Assembly: GCF_003144535.1 (NCBI RefSeq)
Contig: NZ_PHFJ01000001.1
Location: forward strand, 248,001 to 312,000
Source of the DNA: Proteus penneri
GTDB lineage: Bacteria; Pseudomonadota; Gammaproteobacteria; Enterobacterales; Enterobacteriaceae
Length of the DNA stretch: 64,000 bases
Direction: 5' to 3'
Shown piece by piece: positions 27,921 through 37,672 of this stretch. The notes under the pieces are model-generated. The model ran no database searches. It was not told where the DNA came from and was given only the letters and a program-made list of their open reading frames with translations. Within the stretch, counting starts at the first letter, position 1. Each line of letters opens with the position of its first letter. The translations under genes and the position numbers were made by a program.

Positions 27921-28739
27921 ATGTTAACCATTACTGCATTACTAGAAAATAAATCAGTCAATCCAGCGCTTAATCACTATTCTGGCTTATCATTATTGTT
28001 AGAAGATGATGAGTGCCAAGCGAAAATTCTCTTTGATACTGGAAAAGACCTTACCTTTATTTCAAATGCAAAAAAAATGGGTATTGATTTAACCACATTG
28101 AAAACGATTGTTGTGTCCCATGGACATTATGATCATTTTGGTGGGCTTACACACTTGCAAGCAAATTTTTTTACTCATAAACCGCGTATTATCGCTCATC
28201 CTCATTTATTTTCTGTTCGCTATTCAGCCTTTTTTCTAGGTAATAAAAATATTAAATTTAAACGGTTAGCGCCTTTATTTGATCGTGCAAAACTCGAAGC
28301 ACAGTTTTCTTTTGAATTAACACAAGCACCCTTAGCTATTGAGGAAAATTTTATCTATTCGGGACAAGTGACGCAACGTCAGGTGAATAAACGCTATGGT
28401 GTTATTATTCATGGATCAGGAGAAGAAGATGATTTCGTTCTTGATGATAGTTTTCTTGTTTGGCAAGGAAAAAAAGGTCTAGTAATTATTACTGGTTGTA
28501 GCCATTCGGGTATTGAATCTATAGTTGAACATGCGAAAAAAATAACAGGAAATCATCAAATTCAAGCAATTGTGGGGGGCCTACATTTGCGTTGTGCAAC
28601 ACCATCAGCATTACAACGTGCTAAAAAAGCTATAGATAAAAATATTGATGTGTATGGATGTCATTGTACGGGGGTATTAGGGCGAAAATATCTTAACGCT
28701 AAAGATTTCAATACAGGACAATCGTTATCTTTTGAATAA
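27921..28739 (+). CDS. MBL-fold metallohydrolase
   Basis: A 272-residue metallo-beta-lactamase-fold protein with metal-binding motif SHGHYDH (His67, His69, Asp71, His72), then GCSHSGIESIV and GGLHLRCA carrying later metal ligands. The family (similar to archaeal-type dihydropterin ribofuranosyl-aminobenzene phosphate synthases by annotation) has no secure substrate in bacteria. No signal peptide. It stands alone between the UspF-like gene and grpB-like gene. Specific activity unknown. Confidence 0.85.
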   Translation: MLTITALLENKSVNPALNHYSGLSLLLEDDECQAKILFDTGKDLTFISNAKKMGIDLTTLKTIVVSHGHYDHFGGLTHLQANFFTHKPRIIAHPHLFSVRYSAFFLGNKNIKFKRLAPLFDRAKLEAQFSFELTQAPLAIEENFIYSGQVTQRQVNKRYGVIIHGSGEEDDFVLDDSFLVWQGKKGLVIITGCSHSGIESIVEHAKKITGNHQIQAIVGGLHLRCATPSALQRAKKAIDKNIDVYGCHCTGVLGRKYLNAKDFNTGQSLSFE

Positions 28740-28813
28740 AAATTAATAGTAAAATTTTTATCCTCATTTTAGAAATAGTATGAGGATACGAAATAAAAAG
28801 GAGGATAAGTTAC

Positions 28814-29398
28814 TCAAAGTGAATTAAAAATTCGCTGATAAATGGCTTTTACAATGTGATCTTTTTTCTGATTATATTGATGTACATTTTCAACATCTTC
28901 TTTGGCGCTGAGTTTTGCATCTATATATAATTCTCTATCTTCTTTATGGTTAATTAACCAATCTCTAAATAAAATATGTCTAAGGTGTTCTGGGCAATTA
29001 GGTGCAAAGACATGTAGATTCACATTAGGTGTTTCTAGTTTTAGCATACGATGTTGATACCACGAAGGCTCTCTTACTGTAAGTTTATAGCCTAACTGAT
29101 TTAACTCAGGAATATAGCTTGGTTCATCGGCAGGATCAGCAACAATTAAGTCAATATCAATGATCGGTTTTGCACTTAATTCAGGTACTGCTGTTGACCC
29201 AATATGCTCAATAGCTAAACATTTACCTTTTAATTTTTGGATAATATTTTCTTTTTGTTGATTATATAATATTACCCATAGTTTATTATATGGCTCAATC
29301 TTTATTACACTAGGTGTTGGTTTTCCATTTACCCATGGATTTTCATCAGGAGAGCCTTCTTCAAATGTACAGATTTTCTGTTTTAGATCTTGATTCAT
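28814..29398 (-). CDS. GrpB family (UPF0157) nucleotidyltransferase-fold protein
   Basis: A 194-residue protein with the GrpB core: IEPYNKLWVILYNQQKENI, then the signature AIEHIGSTAVPELSAKPIIDIDL, where the paired Asp residues recall the nucleotidyltransferase active site, and later NLHVFAPNCPEHLRHILFRD. The biochemical role of the family is not settled. Monocistronic, facing the MBL gene. Confidence 0.87.
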   Translation of the reverse strand: MNQDLKQKICTFEEGSPDENPWVNGKPTPSVIKIEPYNKLWVILYNQQKENIIQKLKGKCLAIEHIGSTAVPELSAKPIIDIDLIVADPADEPSYIPELNQLGYKLTVREPSWYQHRMLKLETPNVNLHVFAPNCPEHLRHILFRDWLINHKEDRELYIDAKLSAKEDVENVHQYNQKKDHIVKAIYQRIFNSL

Positions 29399-29650
29399 AA
29401 GTATCTCATTTAAGATATTAGAAGATAGAGAATGAAAAAATTTATTGAAATTAAATTTAGGGTAAAAGCAGAAATTGCGATAAAAAAGAGATGAATTTTT
29501 TGTTTTTTGATCTGTATTCTAGCAAGTTAACTATTTAAAACGAAAAAATTAAGGTGCATTTAGTGCTATTTATAACGAAAAGAATAGCAGAATATTTATT
29601 GGCAATAAATAACCTAATTTTATTGCCAAAAGGAAAGTCTATTAGTAATT

Positions 29651-30097
29651 TTACTTACGAATAACCATTACTGAACGTGACGTGTTGTTTACAATATAAT
29701 CCGCTGTCGAACCCAGTAATATATTGCGTTGGTTACGTGAGCTTGAACCTATAATAATGGTATCCGCATCAATTTTTTCTGCTAATTCTAGAATATTATA
29801 ATTAGGTGTACCAATAACGGCATGGCATTGGTATTGTTCTTTGGGTAAGTTAAATTGCTGTGTCACACATTGTTCTAATTTTTCTGTTAATAAAACTAAA
29901 GCTTGTTGCTTTTTTTCAATAACAGACGGGCTATCACAATTAAGCCCATAAGTTTCTAAAGAGCGCAAGTTGGGCATCACTGTAATGAAATGGAAATAAT
30001 TTTCTGGTTTTCTAGCTAGGAAGTGAATATCTTCGATCATGCGCTGAATTCTGCTATCTTCTAATAAATCAATTGCAACGAGGTATTTGTTAGCCAT
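29651..30097 (-). CDS. Universal stress protein, UspF type (second copy)
   Basis: A 148-residue UspA-fold protein paralogous to the one at 27291-27725: it starts ANKYLVAIDLLEDS, shares YFHFITVMPNLRS with the first copy's YVHFLYVLPKL, and ends with the nucleotide-loop GSSSRNQRNILLGSTADYIV and SVMVIRK. Having two diverged UspF-like genes 2 kb apart on opposite strands suggests an old duplication with inversion, or independent gain. Confidence 0.86.
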   Translation of the reverse strand: MANKYLVAIDLLEDSRIQRMIEDIHFLARKPENYFHFITVMPNLRSLETYGLNCDSPSVIEKKQQALVLLTEKLEQCVTQQFNLPKEQYQCHAVIGTPNYNILELAEKIDADTIIIGSSSRNQRNILLGSTADYIVNNTSRSVMVIRK

Positions 30098-30322
30098 AGT
30101 GTGCCTTTTTAATATATTAGCCCTGAAGTTAAGTATAGGTAAATCAGCTTACAAGTTGAAATTTTAAAGTAAATATTGCGATTACCGCATCATTATTCTT
30201 GGTTTTTTGGCTCTAAAAGATAAAAAAATGGTGTGATGAATGTGTAAATCCATTAAAATTGTCTAATTGACCTTTTATTATTTTTACATATCACGGAATG
30301 ATCCCACTAGGTTATAGTTTAT

Positions 30323-30736
30323 ATGAAAAAATCAAGCGAAGAATTACTGAAATGCATTGCCACTATATTACAGTGGGTGCTTAATATTGGATTACTTATT
30401 TTAGCGATTGTATTAGTCAGTTTTCTTATCAAAGAAACGTATGTAATTGCTTCATTATTATTTAATTTAGGCGCAGAAGAGTCGTCTTATCAATTATTAG
30501 AAGGTATTTTGATCTACTTTCTTTATTTTGAGTTTATTGCGCTTATTGTTAAGTATTTTTTATCTGGCGGGCATTTCCCCCTTAGATATTTTATTTATAT
30601 TGGAATAACGGCAATAGTGCGTTTAATTATTGTAGAGCATAAAAATTCGGTTGATACGCTAATACAATCAGGTGCAATATTGTTGTTAGTTATTGCGTTA
30701 TTTATCGCGAATACTGAAAAACTAAAACGTACTTGA
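30323..30736 (+). CDS. psiE: Phosphate-starvation-inducible protein PsiE
   Basis: A 137-residue inner-membrane protein with four membrane segments and the conserved core [20 protein letters not shown] then [20 protein letters not shown], near identical to E. coli PsiE. Function unknown beyond phosphate-starvation induction. I did not find a clean Pho box upstream. Confidence 0.93.
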   Translation: MKKSSEELLKCIATILQWVLNIGLLILAIVLVSFLIKETYVIASLLFNLGAEESSYQLLEGILIYFLYFEFIALIVKYFLSGGHFPLRYFIYIGITAIVRLIIVEHKNSVDTLIQSGAILLLVIALFIANTEKLKRT

Positions 30737-30882
30737 ACCGTCTATAAGTTGTAATTATTAAGCTACTTAGTATAAAAAGCATGACTTAAAATTAAAAATA
30801 AATAGTCAGGTTTTCCGCAAGATTAGGAGAGGTATGTTATTATCTCTCCCTATTCTACTCTGAGTTATACAAAAATATTACT

Positions 30883-31698
30883 ATGTCTTATCAATGTCCA
30901 TTATGTTATCAGGCTCTCTCTCTTCAAGCCCACAGTTGGATCTGTGAAAATAATCATCAATTTGATTGTGCTAAAGAAGGGTATGTCAATTTATTGCCAG
31001 TGCAATTTAAACGCTCAAAAGAGCCCGGTGATAGTGCTGAAATGATAAACGCACGCCGTACGTTTTTAGATGCAGGTTTTTACCAGCCAATGCGAGATAA
31101 AGTGGCTGAATTAATACAAAGATTATTGCCTGAAGATAACAGTGTTATATTGGATATTGGGTGTGGTGAAGGTTATTATACTCATCAGTTTTATCAAAAC
31201 TTAAAATTACATAACCCACAAGTGTATGGCTTAGATGTTTCAAAGGTTGCGATTAAATATGCAGCTAAACGTTATTCATCAATTCATTTTTGTGTAGCCT
31301 CAAGTCAACGTTTACCTTTTTGTGATGCTTCTTTAAATGCGGTTGTGCGTATTTACGCCCCTTGTAATAGTGATGAATTAGCAAGAGTTATTGTGCACAA
31401 TGGTTATATTATTACTGTTACGCCAGCGCCGCGTCATCTCTATCAGTTAAAATCACTGATTTATTCAGAAGTACATCTTCATCCATTAAAAGAAGAACAA
31501 TTCGATGGATTTAATAAAGTGTCTGAACATCAAGTTGCTTATATGATGAATTTAAACGGTAAGCAGGCTTTTGATTTATTACAAATGACACCGTTTGCAT
31601 GGCGTGCAAGTGAAGAAGTAAAACAGGCATTAGCGGAAAGTAAAGACTTTGAATGTGAAACAGACTTTTTAATTCGTGTCTATCAACGTCATGCTTAA
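30883..31698 (+). CDS. rlmA: 23S rRNA (guanine-745 N1) methyltransferase RlmA
   Basis: RlmA methylates G745 of 23S rRNA using S-adenosylmethionine. The 271-residue protein has the N-terminal zinc site (Cys5, Cys8, Cys21, His25 within CPLC and CENNH), a substrate loop FKRSKEPGDS, the SAM motif I ILDIGCGEGYY, and the family's C-terminal helical part. Faces mntP, with a shared terminator between, the same neighbours as in E. coli. Confidence 0.94.
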   Translation: MSYQCPLCYQALSLQAHSWICENNHQFDCAKEGYVNLLPVQFKRSKEPGDSAEMINARRTFLDAGFYQPMRDKVAELIQRLLPEDNSVILDIGCGEGYYTHQFYQNLKLHNPQVYGLDVSKVAIKYAAKRYSSIHFCVASSQRLPFCDASLNAVVRIYAPCNSDELARVIVHNGYIITVTPAPRHLYQLKSLIYSEVHLHPLKEEQFDGFNKVSEHQVAYMMNLNGKQAFDLLQMTPFAWRASEEVKQALAESKDFECETDFLIRVYQRHA

Positions 31699-31733
31699 TA
31701 ACGTGAAATAAAAGTATTTTGTTAAGTTAATAA

Positions 31734-31772
31734 AAAAGCTTAGGTCGTGATACTTCAAACCTAAGCTTTTTA
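31734..31772. terminator. Bidirectional terminator between rlmA and mntP
   Basis: AAAAAGCTTAGGT pairs with ACCTAAGCTTTTT, giving A and T runs on both sides. Confidence 0.88.
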
Positions 31773-31789
31773 ATATGATTTATTAGCGA

Positions 31790-32377
31790 TTATTTAGCGT
31801 ACATAAATAATTCTAAGTGTTCAAATACAATATTAAAGCCGATAGCAATTAATACAATCCCGCCAATAATTTCTGCTTTTTTTCCAAGTACTGGCCCAAT
31901 ATAACGGCCAATTAACATACCCAGAGTTGCCATGATCATGGTCATCATACCAATTGTCATTGCGGTATGAACAATATTGACTTGAAGGAATGCTAAACCG
32001 ACACCAATTGCCATTGCATCAAGGCTTGTTGCAATACCTGTTGCGATTAAAGATAGTGAGCCATGACGTTGTGGAGCATCTTCTTCACAAGGACAGTCAT
32101 CACCACGTTTTAAGCTCTGGTAAATCATCCGGCTACCAAGAACAAACAGTAATCCAAAGGCAACCCAGTGATCCCATTGAATAATATATTGGCTAGTATA
32201 TAAACCTAATGCCCAACCAATAACGGGTGTGCTGGCTTCAATAATACCAAATATAAATCCAGTGCGGAGCGCTTCGCGAAAACGGGGTTTGTGTAATGTG
32301 GCACCTTTACAGACAGCGACAGCAAATGCGTCCATAGAAAGGGCTAGGGCGAGAATGATAGTAGCGTAGAAACTCAT
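31790..32377 (-). CDS. mntP: Manganese exporter MntP
   Basis: MntP exports Mn2+ across the inner membrane. The 195-residue protein has six membrane segments in two repeats with the acidic motifs [14 protein letters not shown] and [12 protein letters not shown], and a His/Cys/Asp-rich loop between. The start at 32377 follows a CGAGGC ribosome-binding region; a longer frame reaches into the riboswitch and is not used. A yybP-ykoY riboswitch leads the gene and a candidate Fur box lies upstream of it. Confidence 0.95.
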   Translation of the reverse strand: MSFYATIILALALSMDAFAVAVCKGATLHKPRFREALRTGFIFGIIEASTPVIGWALGLYTSQYIIQWDHWVAFGLLFVLGSRMIYQSLKRGDDCPCEEDAPQRHGSLSLIATGIATSLDAMAIGVGLAFLQVNIVHTAMTIGMMTMIMATLGMLIGRYIGPVLGKKAEIIGGIVLIAIGFNIVFEHLELFMYAK

Positions 32378-32388
32378 AATAAAGCCTC

Positions 32389-32428
32389 GGTTGGGGTATT
32401 TCCATATACACACAATTGACCCCCAACC
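32389..32428 (-). promoter_or_regulatory. Expression-platform hairpin before mntP
   Basis: GGTTGGGG (32428-32421 on the minus strand) and CCCCAACC (32396-32389) form a perfect 8-bp stem whose 3' side abuts the GAGG of the mntP ribosome-binding site. It is placed to switch translation under control of the riboswitch just upstream. Confidence 0.65.
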
Positions 32429-32454
32429 AAAGAAGTACAATCATGTGTCTATGG

Positions 32455-32566
32455 TCTTGCCAACCGTATTACGGCATCTGTACCACGCTAGATAAAAATA
32501 AGCGAGTATGTTGATACAGATTTCTTAAAATAAGATTTTTTATTTTAAGACAGGCTACTCCCCAAT
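32455..32566 (-). ncRNA. yybP-ykoY manganese riboswitch
   Basis: On the minus strand the signature TTGGGGAGTAGCCTG (32565-32551) begins the aptamer, followed by an AT-rich variable helix and the closing side TGCCGTAATACGGTTGGC around 32475-32458. This is the conserved Mn2+-sensing yybP-ykoY motif, which precedes mntP in E. coli too. Boundaries are approximate. Confidence 0.85.
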
Positions 32567-32638
32567 GACTTGGTGCAGAAGATAACATATTATTTTCGAA
32601 AGGCAACATATTATTTATTATATTTTAAAGATGATATT

Positions 32639-32657
32639 GATAATAATTATCATTATT
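32639..32657. promoter_or_regulatory. Candidate Fur box upstream of the mntP riboswitch
   Basis: GATAATAATTATCATTATT matches the 19-bp Fur consensus GATAATGATAATCATTATC at 16 positions. It lies about 75 bases before the riboswitch, in the mntP promoter region. E. coli mntP is known to respond to Fur as well as MntR. 32658-33020 is AT-rich with no gene. Confidence 0.6.
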
Positions 32658-33021
32658 GTGTATGGAGACTTAAAATATATTATAAATAATTACCATATGT
32701 TAAAAAAATGATAAATTTCAATGTGATGAATAAATAACCATATAATAAACAATGGGTTTTAATTATCATTATAATAAGATATTAATTTTTTATAAAAATG
32801 AATACACCTGAAAATTATAAGCTCAATTTTCTATAAAATTAAATGAATACTAAATGAACCTATATTTAATACGTATATTAATACTTGTATTTAATATAGA
32901 AAAATAAGAAATATTTAAGTTATAAAAAATATATTACTTAATTTTAAATGTGTATTTTATGATTATTATCTTTAGTTATCTAAGAGTTAAGCGGTGATTA
33001 AAATAAAATAGCTAAAATAAA

Positions 33022-33050
33022 AAAAGCCATTCAAAATGAATGGCTTTTCG
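33022..33050 (-). terminator. sdaA terminator
   Basis: AAAAGCCATTC / GAATGGCTTTT with a 5-base loop; T-rich on the minus side. Confidence 0.85.
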
Positions 33051-33065
33051 TCTAGATAGCGTTAA

Positions 33066-34427
33066 TTAGTCACACTGCACTTTGATTGCTAGACCACCGC
33101 GTGATGTTTCGCGGTATTTAGCATTCATGTCTTTACCTGTTTCATACATAGTTTCAATGACTTTATCGAGAGAAACACGAGGTTCACTGGTACGACGGAT
33201 AGCCATACGTGCGGCATTAACAGCTTTAACTGAAGCAATTGCATTACGTTCGATACAAGGAACTTGAACTTGGCCTGCAACTGGGTCACAAGTTAAACCA
33301 AGGTTGTGCTCCATGCCGATTTCGGCAGCAACACAGACTTGTTCTGGGCTTCCACCTAATAATTCAGCAAGACCCGCAGCAGCCATTGAACAAGCTACAC
33401 CAACTTCGCCTTGGCAACCGACTTCAGCACCTGAAATAGAAGCGTTCATTTTGTAAAGAATACCAATTGCACCGGATGCTAAGAAATAACGTAAGTAGAT
33501 CTCTTGTGTGACGGGCTCAATACAACGATCGTAGTAAGCTAATACAGCAGGAACGATGCCACATGCGCCATTTGTTGGTGCTGTTACAACGCGTCCACCT
33601 GCTGCGTTTTCTTCATTAACTGCCAGTGCAAACATATTAATCAGATCAACCACTTTCATTGGATCGTTTGACAGGCTGTTGCTCGATGTTAATAAGCGAT
33701 TTAATGCAGCTGCACGACGAGGTACACGTAATGGCCCCGGTAATACGCCTTCTGTATTTAAACCGTGCTCAATACATTCTTGCATGGTTTTATAAACATC
33801 AGCGAAATAAGCATTAATTTCTGCTTGAGTATGTAGATCCAGCTCATTTTTCATCATTAAGCTGGAAATGGATAAACCCGTTTCTTTACAGTGCTTTAAT
33901 AACTCTTCTGCGCTAGCATAAGGATATGAGACTGGCTTGCTATTTAATGTTGATTTACCAAAGTTTTCTTCATCAACGATAAAACCACCACCAATAGAGT
34001 AGTACGTTTTTCTATAGACTTCTTTGTCGTCAACAAAAGCATGGATTGTCATACCATTTTCATGTAATGACAGATTGTCATTGCTAAAATGCATACTTTC
34101 TGCTGGAAAATCAACTACTTTTAAGCCATTTGCTAATGATAGCTTGCCTGTTTCTTCAACTTCACGAATAAAACCGGGAATGCTGTCAATATCGACAGTA
34201 GCGGGTGAATTACCTGCTAACCCCATAATAATTGCGATATCAGTATGGTGGCCTTTGCCTGTCAAAGACAAGGAGCCGTAAACATCAACAGCTACGCGAG
34301 TGACAGACGCAATCAATTCCTGGCTGACTAAATCATCGACAAATTCTTTACCCGCTTTCATTGGCCCTACGGTGTGAGAGCTAGATGGTCCGATGCCCAC
34401 TTTAAACATGTCGAAAACGCTAATCAC
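33066..34427 (-). CDS. sdaA: L-serine dehydratase SdaA
   Basis: Converts L-serine to pyruvate and ammonia with an oxygen-sensitive 4Fe-4S cluster. The 453-residue single-chain enzyme begins MISVFDMFKVGIGPSSSHTVG, the substrate-recognition SSSHT motif, and carries the cluster cysteines in the C-terminal domain (near NGACGIVPA, and in LGLTCDPVAG), ending IKVQCD as in E. coli. Followed upstream by nudL and pabB in the enteric order. Confidence 0.96.
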   Translation of the reverse strand: MISVFDMFKVGIGPSSSHTVGPMKAGKEFVDDLVSQELIASVTRVAVDVYGSLSLTGKGHHTDIAIIMGLAGNSPATVDIDSIPGFIREVEETGKLSLANGLKVVDFPAESMHFSNDNLSLHENGMTIHAFVDDKEVYRKTYYSIGGGFIVDEENFGKSTLNSKPVSYPYASAEELLKHCKETGLSISSLMMKNELDLHTQAEINAYFADVYKTMQECIEHGLNTEGVLPGPLRVPRRAAALNRLLTSSNSLSNDPMKVVDLINMFALAVNEENAAGGRVVTAPTNGACGIVPAVLAYYDRCIEPVTQEIYLRYFLASGAIGILYKMNASISGAEVGCQGEVGVACSMAAAGLAELLGGSPEQVCVAAEIGMEHNLGLTCDPVAGQVQVPCIERNAIASVKAVNAARMAIRRTSEPRVSLDKVIETMYETGKDMNAKYRETSRGGLAIKVQCD

Positions 34428-34611
34428 GTCAGACTCCTTAATAATAAGAGAGAGGGTTAAAAAGAATAAAATATAGTTATTTATAGTAAAGGGATCGTTT
34501 TTACAGTTATATCGTCCCGTTAATGATGTAGTTTACAACATTTTTTTAAAATAGCTAAGTAGAGTTGTGAAGGCGCTGATAAAAAGCACAAGCTGAATAT
34601 AAAATAGCGAG

Positions 34612-35179
34612 TTAAGTGATATGTAGAGCGAGCCTATGTAAAATAGCGGCGGTTAATCCCCAAACAAGATATCCATTATAGGGATAAAAGTAGATACGAT
34701 GATTTTCACCAGCACGATGGAAATTTAATTGTTGATAATGTTGAGCATTAAGTACATGGCTTAGTGGCATTTCAAAGATAGAGGCGACTTCAGCTGGATT
34801 ATTACGTAAAGGTAAACCCGCAGGAATAACACCCACAATAGGAGTAACTAAATATCCGCTAGAACTTTGCAAAGGGGGCTAATTGACCAATAACGGATAC
34901 GGCATTGGGTGGAATAGCCACTTCTTCATGTGCTTCTCTTAGTGCAGTTGCAATAAGGTTGCTATCTTCAGGATCACGTTTACCGCCAGGTAAAGCAACT
35001 TGTCCTGCATGAGAGCGTAACGTTGATGCACGTTCTGTTAATAATAATGTTGGATTAGGTTTATTGATAATCGGCAGCAAAACGGCTGCCGATTTTTGGG
35101 TATGAAGAGACTGATTTACCTTATCATCAGGTAATGTAAGTTGAAAACGATTGATAAAAGTATCAATGGGTGTCATCAA
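34612..35179 (-). pseudogene. nudL: Nudix hydrolase NudL, broken by a one-base frameshift
   Basis: NudL is a putative CoA pyrophosphatase. The N-terminal frame (35179 to 34859) contains most of the Nudix box, GGKRDPEDSNLIATALREAH then EEVAIPP, and ends early at FAKF-stop. The C-terminal frame (to 34612) continues with LQSSSGYLVTPIVGVIPAG. Removing one C (on the coding strand) from the five-base run at 34874-34878 joins them as GQLAPLQSSSGYLVTP, about 188 residues, close to the E. coli length of 192. Overlaps the pabB end by 17 bases. Real loss or sequencing error cannot be told from the sequence. Confidence 0.85.
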
Positions 35180-36548
35180 TAGCAGACTCTCTTAAAACAG
35201 TTAATATTTGCCCAAGTTTATCGAATGTTTCTTGGTACTCTTTTTCAGCAACGCTATCAGCAACAATACCACCGCCAGCCCAGCAGTAAATTTTATTTTT
35301 TTCAGTTAATAAAGTGCGAATGCTGATATTGGTGTCCATTGTGCCACAAAAACTGATATAGCCAATTGCACCACAATATCCATGGCGACGATGAGGTTCA
35401 AGTTCTTCGATGATCTCCATTGCTCTGATTTTTGGGGCTCCAGTGATAGAACCACCAGGAAAAGCTGCTCTTAATAAATCAGTTGCTGTTAAATGAGAAG
35501 GTAGTTGTGCCGTAATCGTACTGACTAAATGATGTACTGCTGGGAAACGCTCAACAACAAATAACTCAGGTACTTTTACTGAGCCTGTTACTGCAACTTT
35601 GCCAATATCATTACGCATTAAGTCTACAATCATTAAGTTTTCTGCGCGATCTTTACGCGAATTTGCTAATAATTGTGCTTGTTTATCATCTTCTTCTGGT
35701 AATGCCTTACGAGGTAGTGTTCCCTTTATTGGGCGAGTTTCTATTTTATTATCAACTAAATGAATAAAACGCTCAGGTGAAACACTAATTACAAAATTGT
35801 TGGGTAAGCACATAAAAGAAGAGAATGGTGCTTTATTAGCTCGATTTAATGTTAAGAATGCATTCCATTCACTACCAGTATAGTTTGCACAAAAACGTTG
35901 AGCTAAATTAACTTGATAGCAGTCACCCGAAAGTAAGTATTGATGAATTTTAGCAATTTTTTCGTTATATTCATCATTACTGATGTTTGATTGCCAATCT
36001 GTTGTTAAGGTGAATTGCGAATCAAGGGATGTGGAAGTTTGGCTTTCTAACCACTGTAAGCGCTCATCAATATTGTGATAACTAATTAAAGTGGCTTTTT
36101 TTAAGTGGTGATCGACAATAAGGGCCCAATCATAAATACCAATTGCCATATCTGCAAAATTAAGTTCATTTTTCGCGATTTCAGGTAAGTTCTCAAGATG
36201 ACGACCTAAATCATAACTCCAGATACCTAAAGCACCTCCTAAAAAAGGCAATGACTCATTATGTTCTGGGTGAAAATCAAATTGTTCTAACGCAGACTGA
36301 ATGAGAGTGAAAGGATCTTTTTTAGAACGTTTTACCGTGCCGTTTTTTTCTTTAATCGTTGTCGTTTGTTTGCGAGTTTCTAAAGTCACAGCAGGATCGG
36401 AGACAACAATATCAAAACGATTATGAGGATGTTCGGCAAAACCAGAATGAAGTAAACTAGACCAAGGCAATGACGCAATAGGAGAAAATACCCGCAGTGC
36501 CAGATCAGGGGTATAAGTTAATTCGCGTTGTTGTAATTGCATATCCAT
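35163..36548 (-). CDS. pabB: Aminodeoxychorismate synthase component I PabB
   Basis: Makes 4-amino-4-deoxychorismate from chorismate for folate, with glutamine amidotransferase PabA. The 461-residue protein has the chorismate-binding fold with the signature lysine motif TRPIKGTLPR, the AENLMIVDLMRND block, FPGGSITGAPK and the C-terminal AGGGIVADS. Divergent from yoaH. An alternative start two codons later is possible. Confidence 0.95.
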   Translation of the reverse strand: MDMQLQQRELTYTPDLALRVFSPIASLPWSSLLHSGFAEHPHNRFDIVVSDPAVTLETRKQTTTIKEKNGTVKRSKKDPFTLIQSALEQFDFHPEHNESLPFLGGALGIWSYDLGRHLENLPEIAKNELNFADMAIGIYDWALIVDHHLKKATLISYHNIDERLQWLESQTSTSLDSQFTLTTDWQSNISNDEYNEKIAKIHQYLLSGDCYQVNLAQRFCANYTGSEWNAFLTLNRANKAPFSSFMCLPNNFVISVSPERFIHLVDNKIETRPIKGTLPRKALPEEDDKQAQLLANSRKDRAENLMIVDLMRNDIGKVAVTGSVKVPELFVVERFPAVHHLVSTITAQLPSHLTATDLLRAAFPGGSITGAPKIRAMEIIEELEPHRRHGYCGAIGYISFCGTMDTNISIRTLLTEKNKIYCWAGGGIVADSVAEKEYQETFDKLGQILTVLRESAIDDTH

Positions 36549-36669
36549 CTTATGACCATGTAAACAAAGTATGTTGTATCATTCGTACAATAAATTGTAA
36601 TCAAAAAGATTACATTCATGTAAATACAAAATAGACGTTAATGACGTTAATAAAGATAAGAGTAACATT

Positions 36670-36852
36670 ATGTTTCTAGGAATGCCTACATTAACACATG
36701 AAGAGCAGCAAAAAGCAGTGGAAAAAATTCAATCTCTAATGGCTGAGGGTATGAGTAGCGGAGAAGCAATTCAGTTGGTTGCTCAAGAATTAAGAGAGAA
36801 GCATACAACCCGTGAATCAGTTTCTATCGTATTTGATGAAGAGAATGAATAA
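36670..36852 (+). CDS. yoaH: UPF0181 family protein YoaH
   Basis: A 60-residue protein matching E. coli YoaH (59): [20 protein letters not shown] and [17 protein letters not shown]. Function unknown. Divergent from pabB, as in E. coli. Confidence 0.93.
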   Translation: MFLGMPTLTHEEQQKAVEKIQSLMAEGMSSGEAIQLVAQELREKHTTRESVSIVFDEENE

Positions 36853-36948
36853 AACAATTTTTTAACAAATGTCACAATTGTGTGATTAACCATGTGCTAT
36901 GCTTAATGAATACACATCCTGTTTTAAGGGATATTTTCGGGGGGTTAT

Positions 36949-37338
36949 ATGAAATTAAGCAAGTTTATTGGTCAAACAGGGATACTTGGAGCAGGTTTTT
37001 TGCTTGCTATTTCTTTTGGAGCATCTGCAGAAAGTATCGAAAATGTTAATAAAGATATTGTACGTTCTGCTCCTTTTTCGAGTTGCGTTAATTTAGATAA
37101 TAATCAACTTGTTACAAGAGTAAAAAATGATTATTTACAAAATCGCTTACCTCGTTGGCAAGATGATAAAAAGGCATTAGGGCCAAAACCCGTTGCAAGT
37201 ATTAATGCTAATGAAATTATCAAGATGAATAATAACTATCAGATGGTATTGAATGTAAGAGGGGCGAGAACAGATCTTCGTTACAATGTTCAAGTCAATT
37301 GTGATGATAATACTATTACTTATGTTTCCCCTAAATAA
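36949..37338 (+). CDS. yebF: YebF-like exported protein
   Basis: A 129-residue protein with a signal peptide (about 1-27) and a mature part matching E. coli YebF: two conserved Cys (SSCVNLD and VNCDDNT), VKNDYLQNRLPRWQDDKKALG, and NVRGARTDLRYNVQVNC. YebF leaves the cell by crossing both membranes and has the fold of the colicin M immunity protein; the cellular purpose is unclear. A strong terminator follows. Confidence 0.85.
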   Translation: MKLSKFIGQTGILGAGFLLAISFGASAESIENVNKDIVRSAPFSSCVNLDNNQLVTRVKNDYLQNRLPRWQDDKKALGPKPVASINANEIIKMNNNYQMVLNVRGARTDLRYNVQVNCDDNTITYVSPK

Positions 37339-37378
37339 TAGATAGGTGATAGTGAGTTGTTATTAATCTATTGAAAAA

Positions 37379-37409
37379 AGAGATAAACCTTGGTTTATCT
37401 CTTTTTTTA
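37379..37409 (+). terminator. yebF terminator
   Basis: GAGATAAACC / GGTTTATCTC with a two-base loop, then TTTTTTT. Confidence 0.9.
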
Positions 37410-37438
37410 CCATTATCAAAATAACGAGAAGTATTTGA

Positions 37439-37672
37439 CTATTTTTTTACCGATGGTTCATAAGGTAAACGAGAATAGTGTTGGCTTCTTGCACGATAAA
37501 ATACCAGCCTCTCTTGAAAGAAGGCTTGAAAAGCTTGAGGTTGTTCTCTTAAAACGGCATCTGCTACAACGGGCATGTTATAGCGTTCTTTAAAAGCGAC
37601 GCCTGAAGCGGCTAAGCTTACATTTAGCTTATCTTTTTCTTCTTGTGTTAATTCTGAAAGGTTATAACTCAT
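37439..37672 (-). CDS. holE: DNA polymerase III theta subunit HolE
   Basis: The theta subunit stabilises the epsilon proofreading subunit in the polymerase III core. The 77-residue product matches E. coli HolE (76): [23 protein letters not shown], and C-terminal [11 protein letters not shown]. The start at 37672 is chosen for this alignment; a GAGGGAAAG ribosome-binding region lies before it. Confidence 0.94.
   Translation of the reverse strand: MSYNLSELTQEEKDKLNVSLAASGVAFKERYNMPVVADAVLREQPQAFQAFFQERLVFYRARSQHYSRLPYEPSVKK

Noticed and set aside
30240-30322. Pho box before psiE
   Set aside because: Only TTGTCTAATTGACC-like partial similarity; the second repeat is too degenerate to claim.
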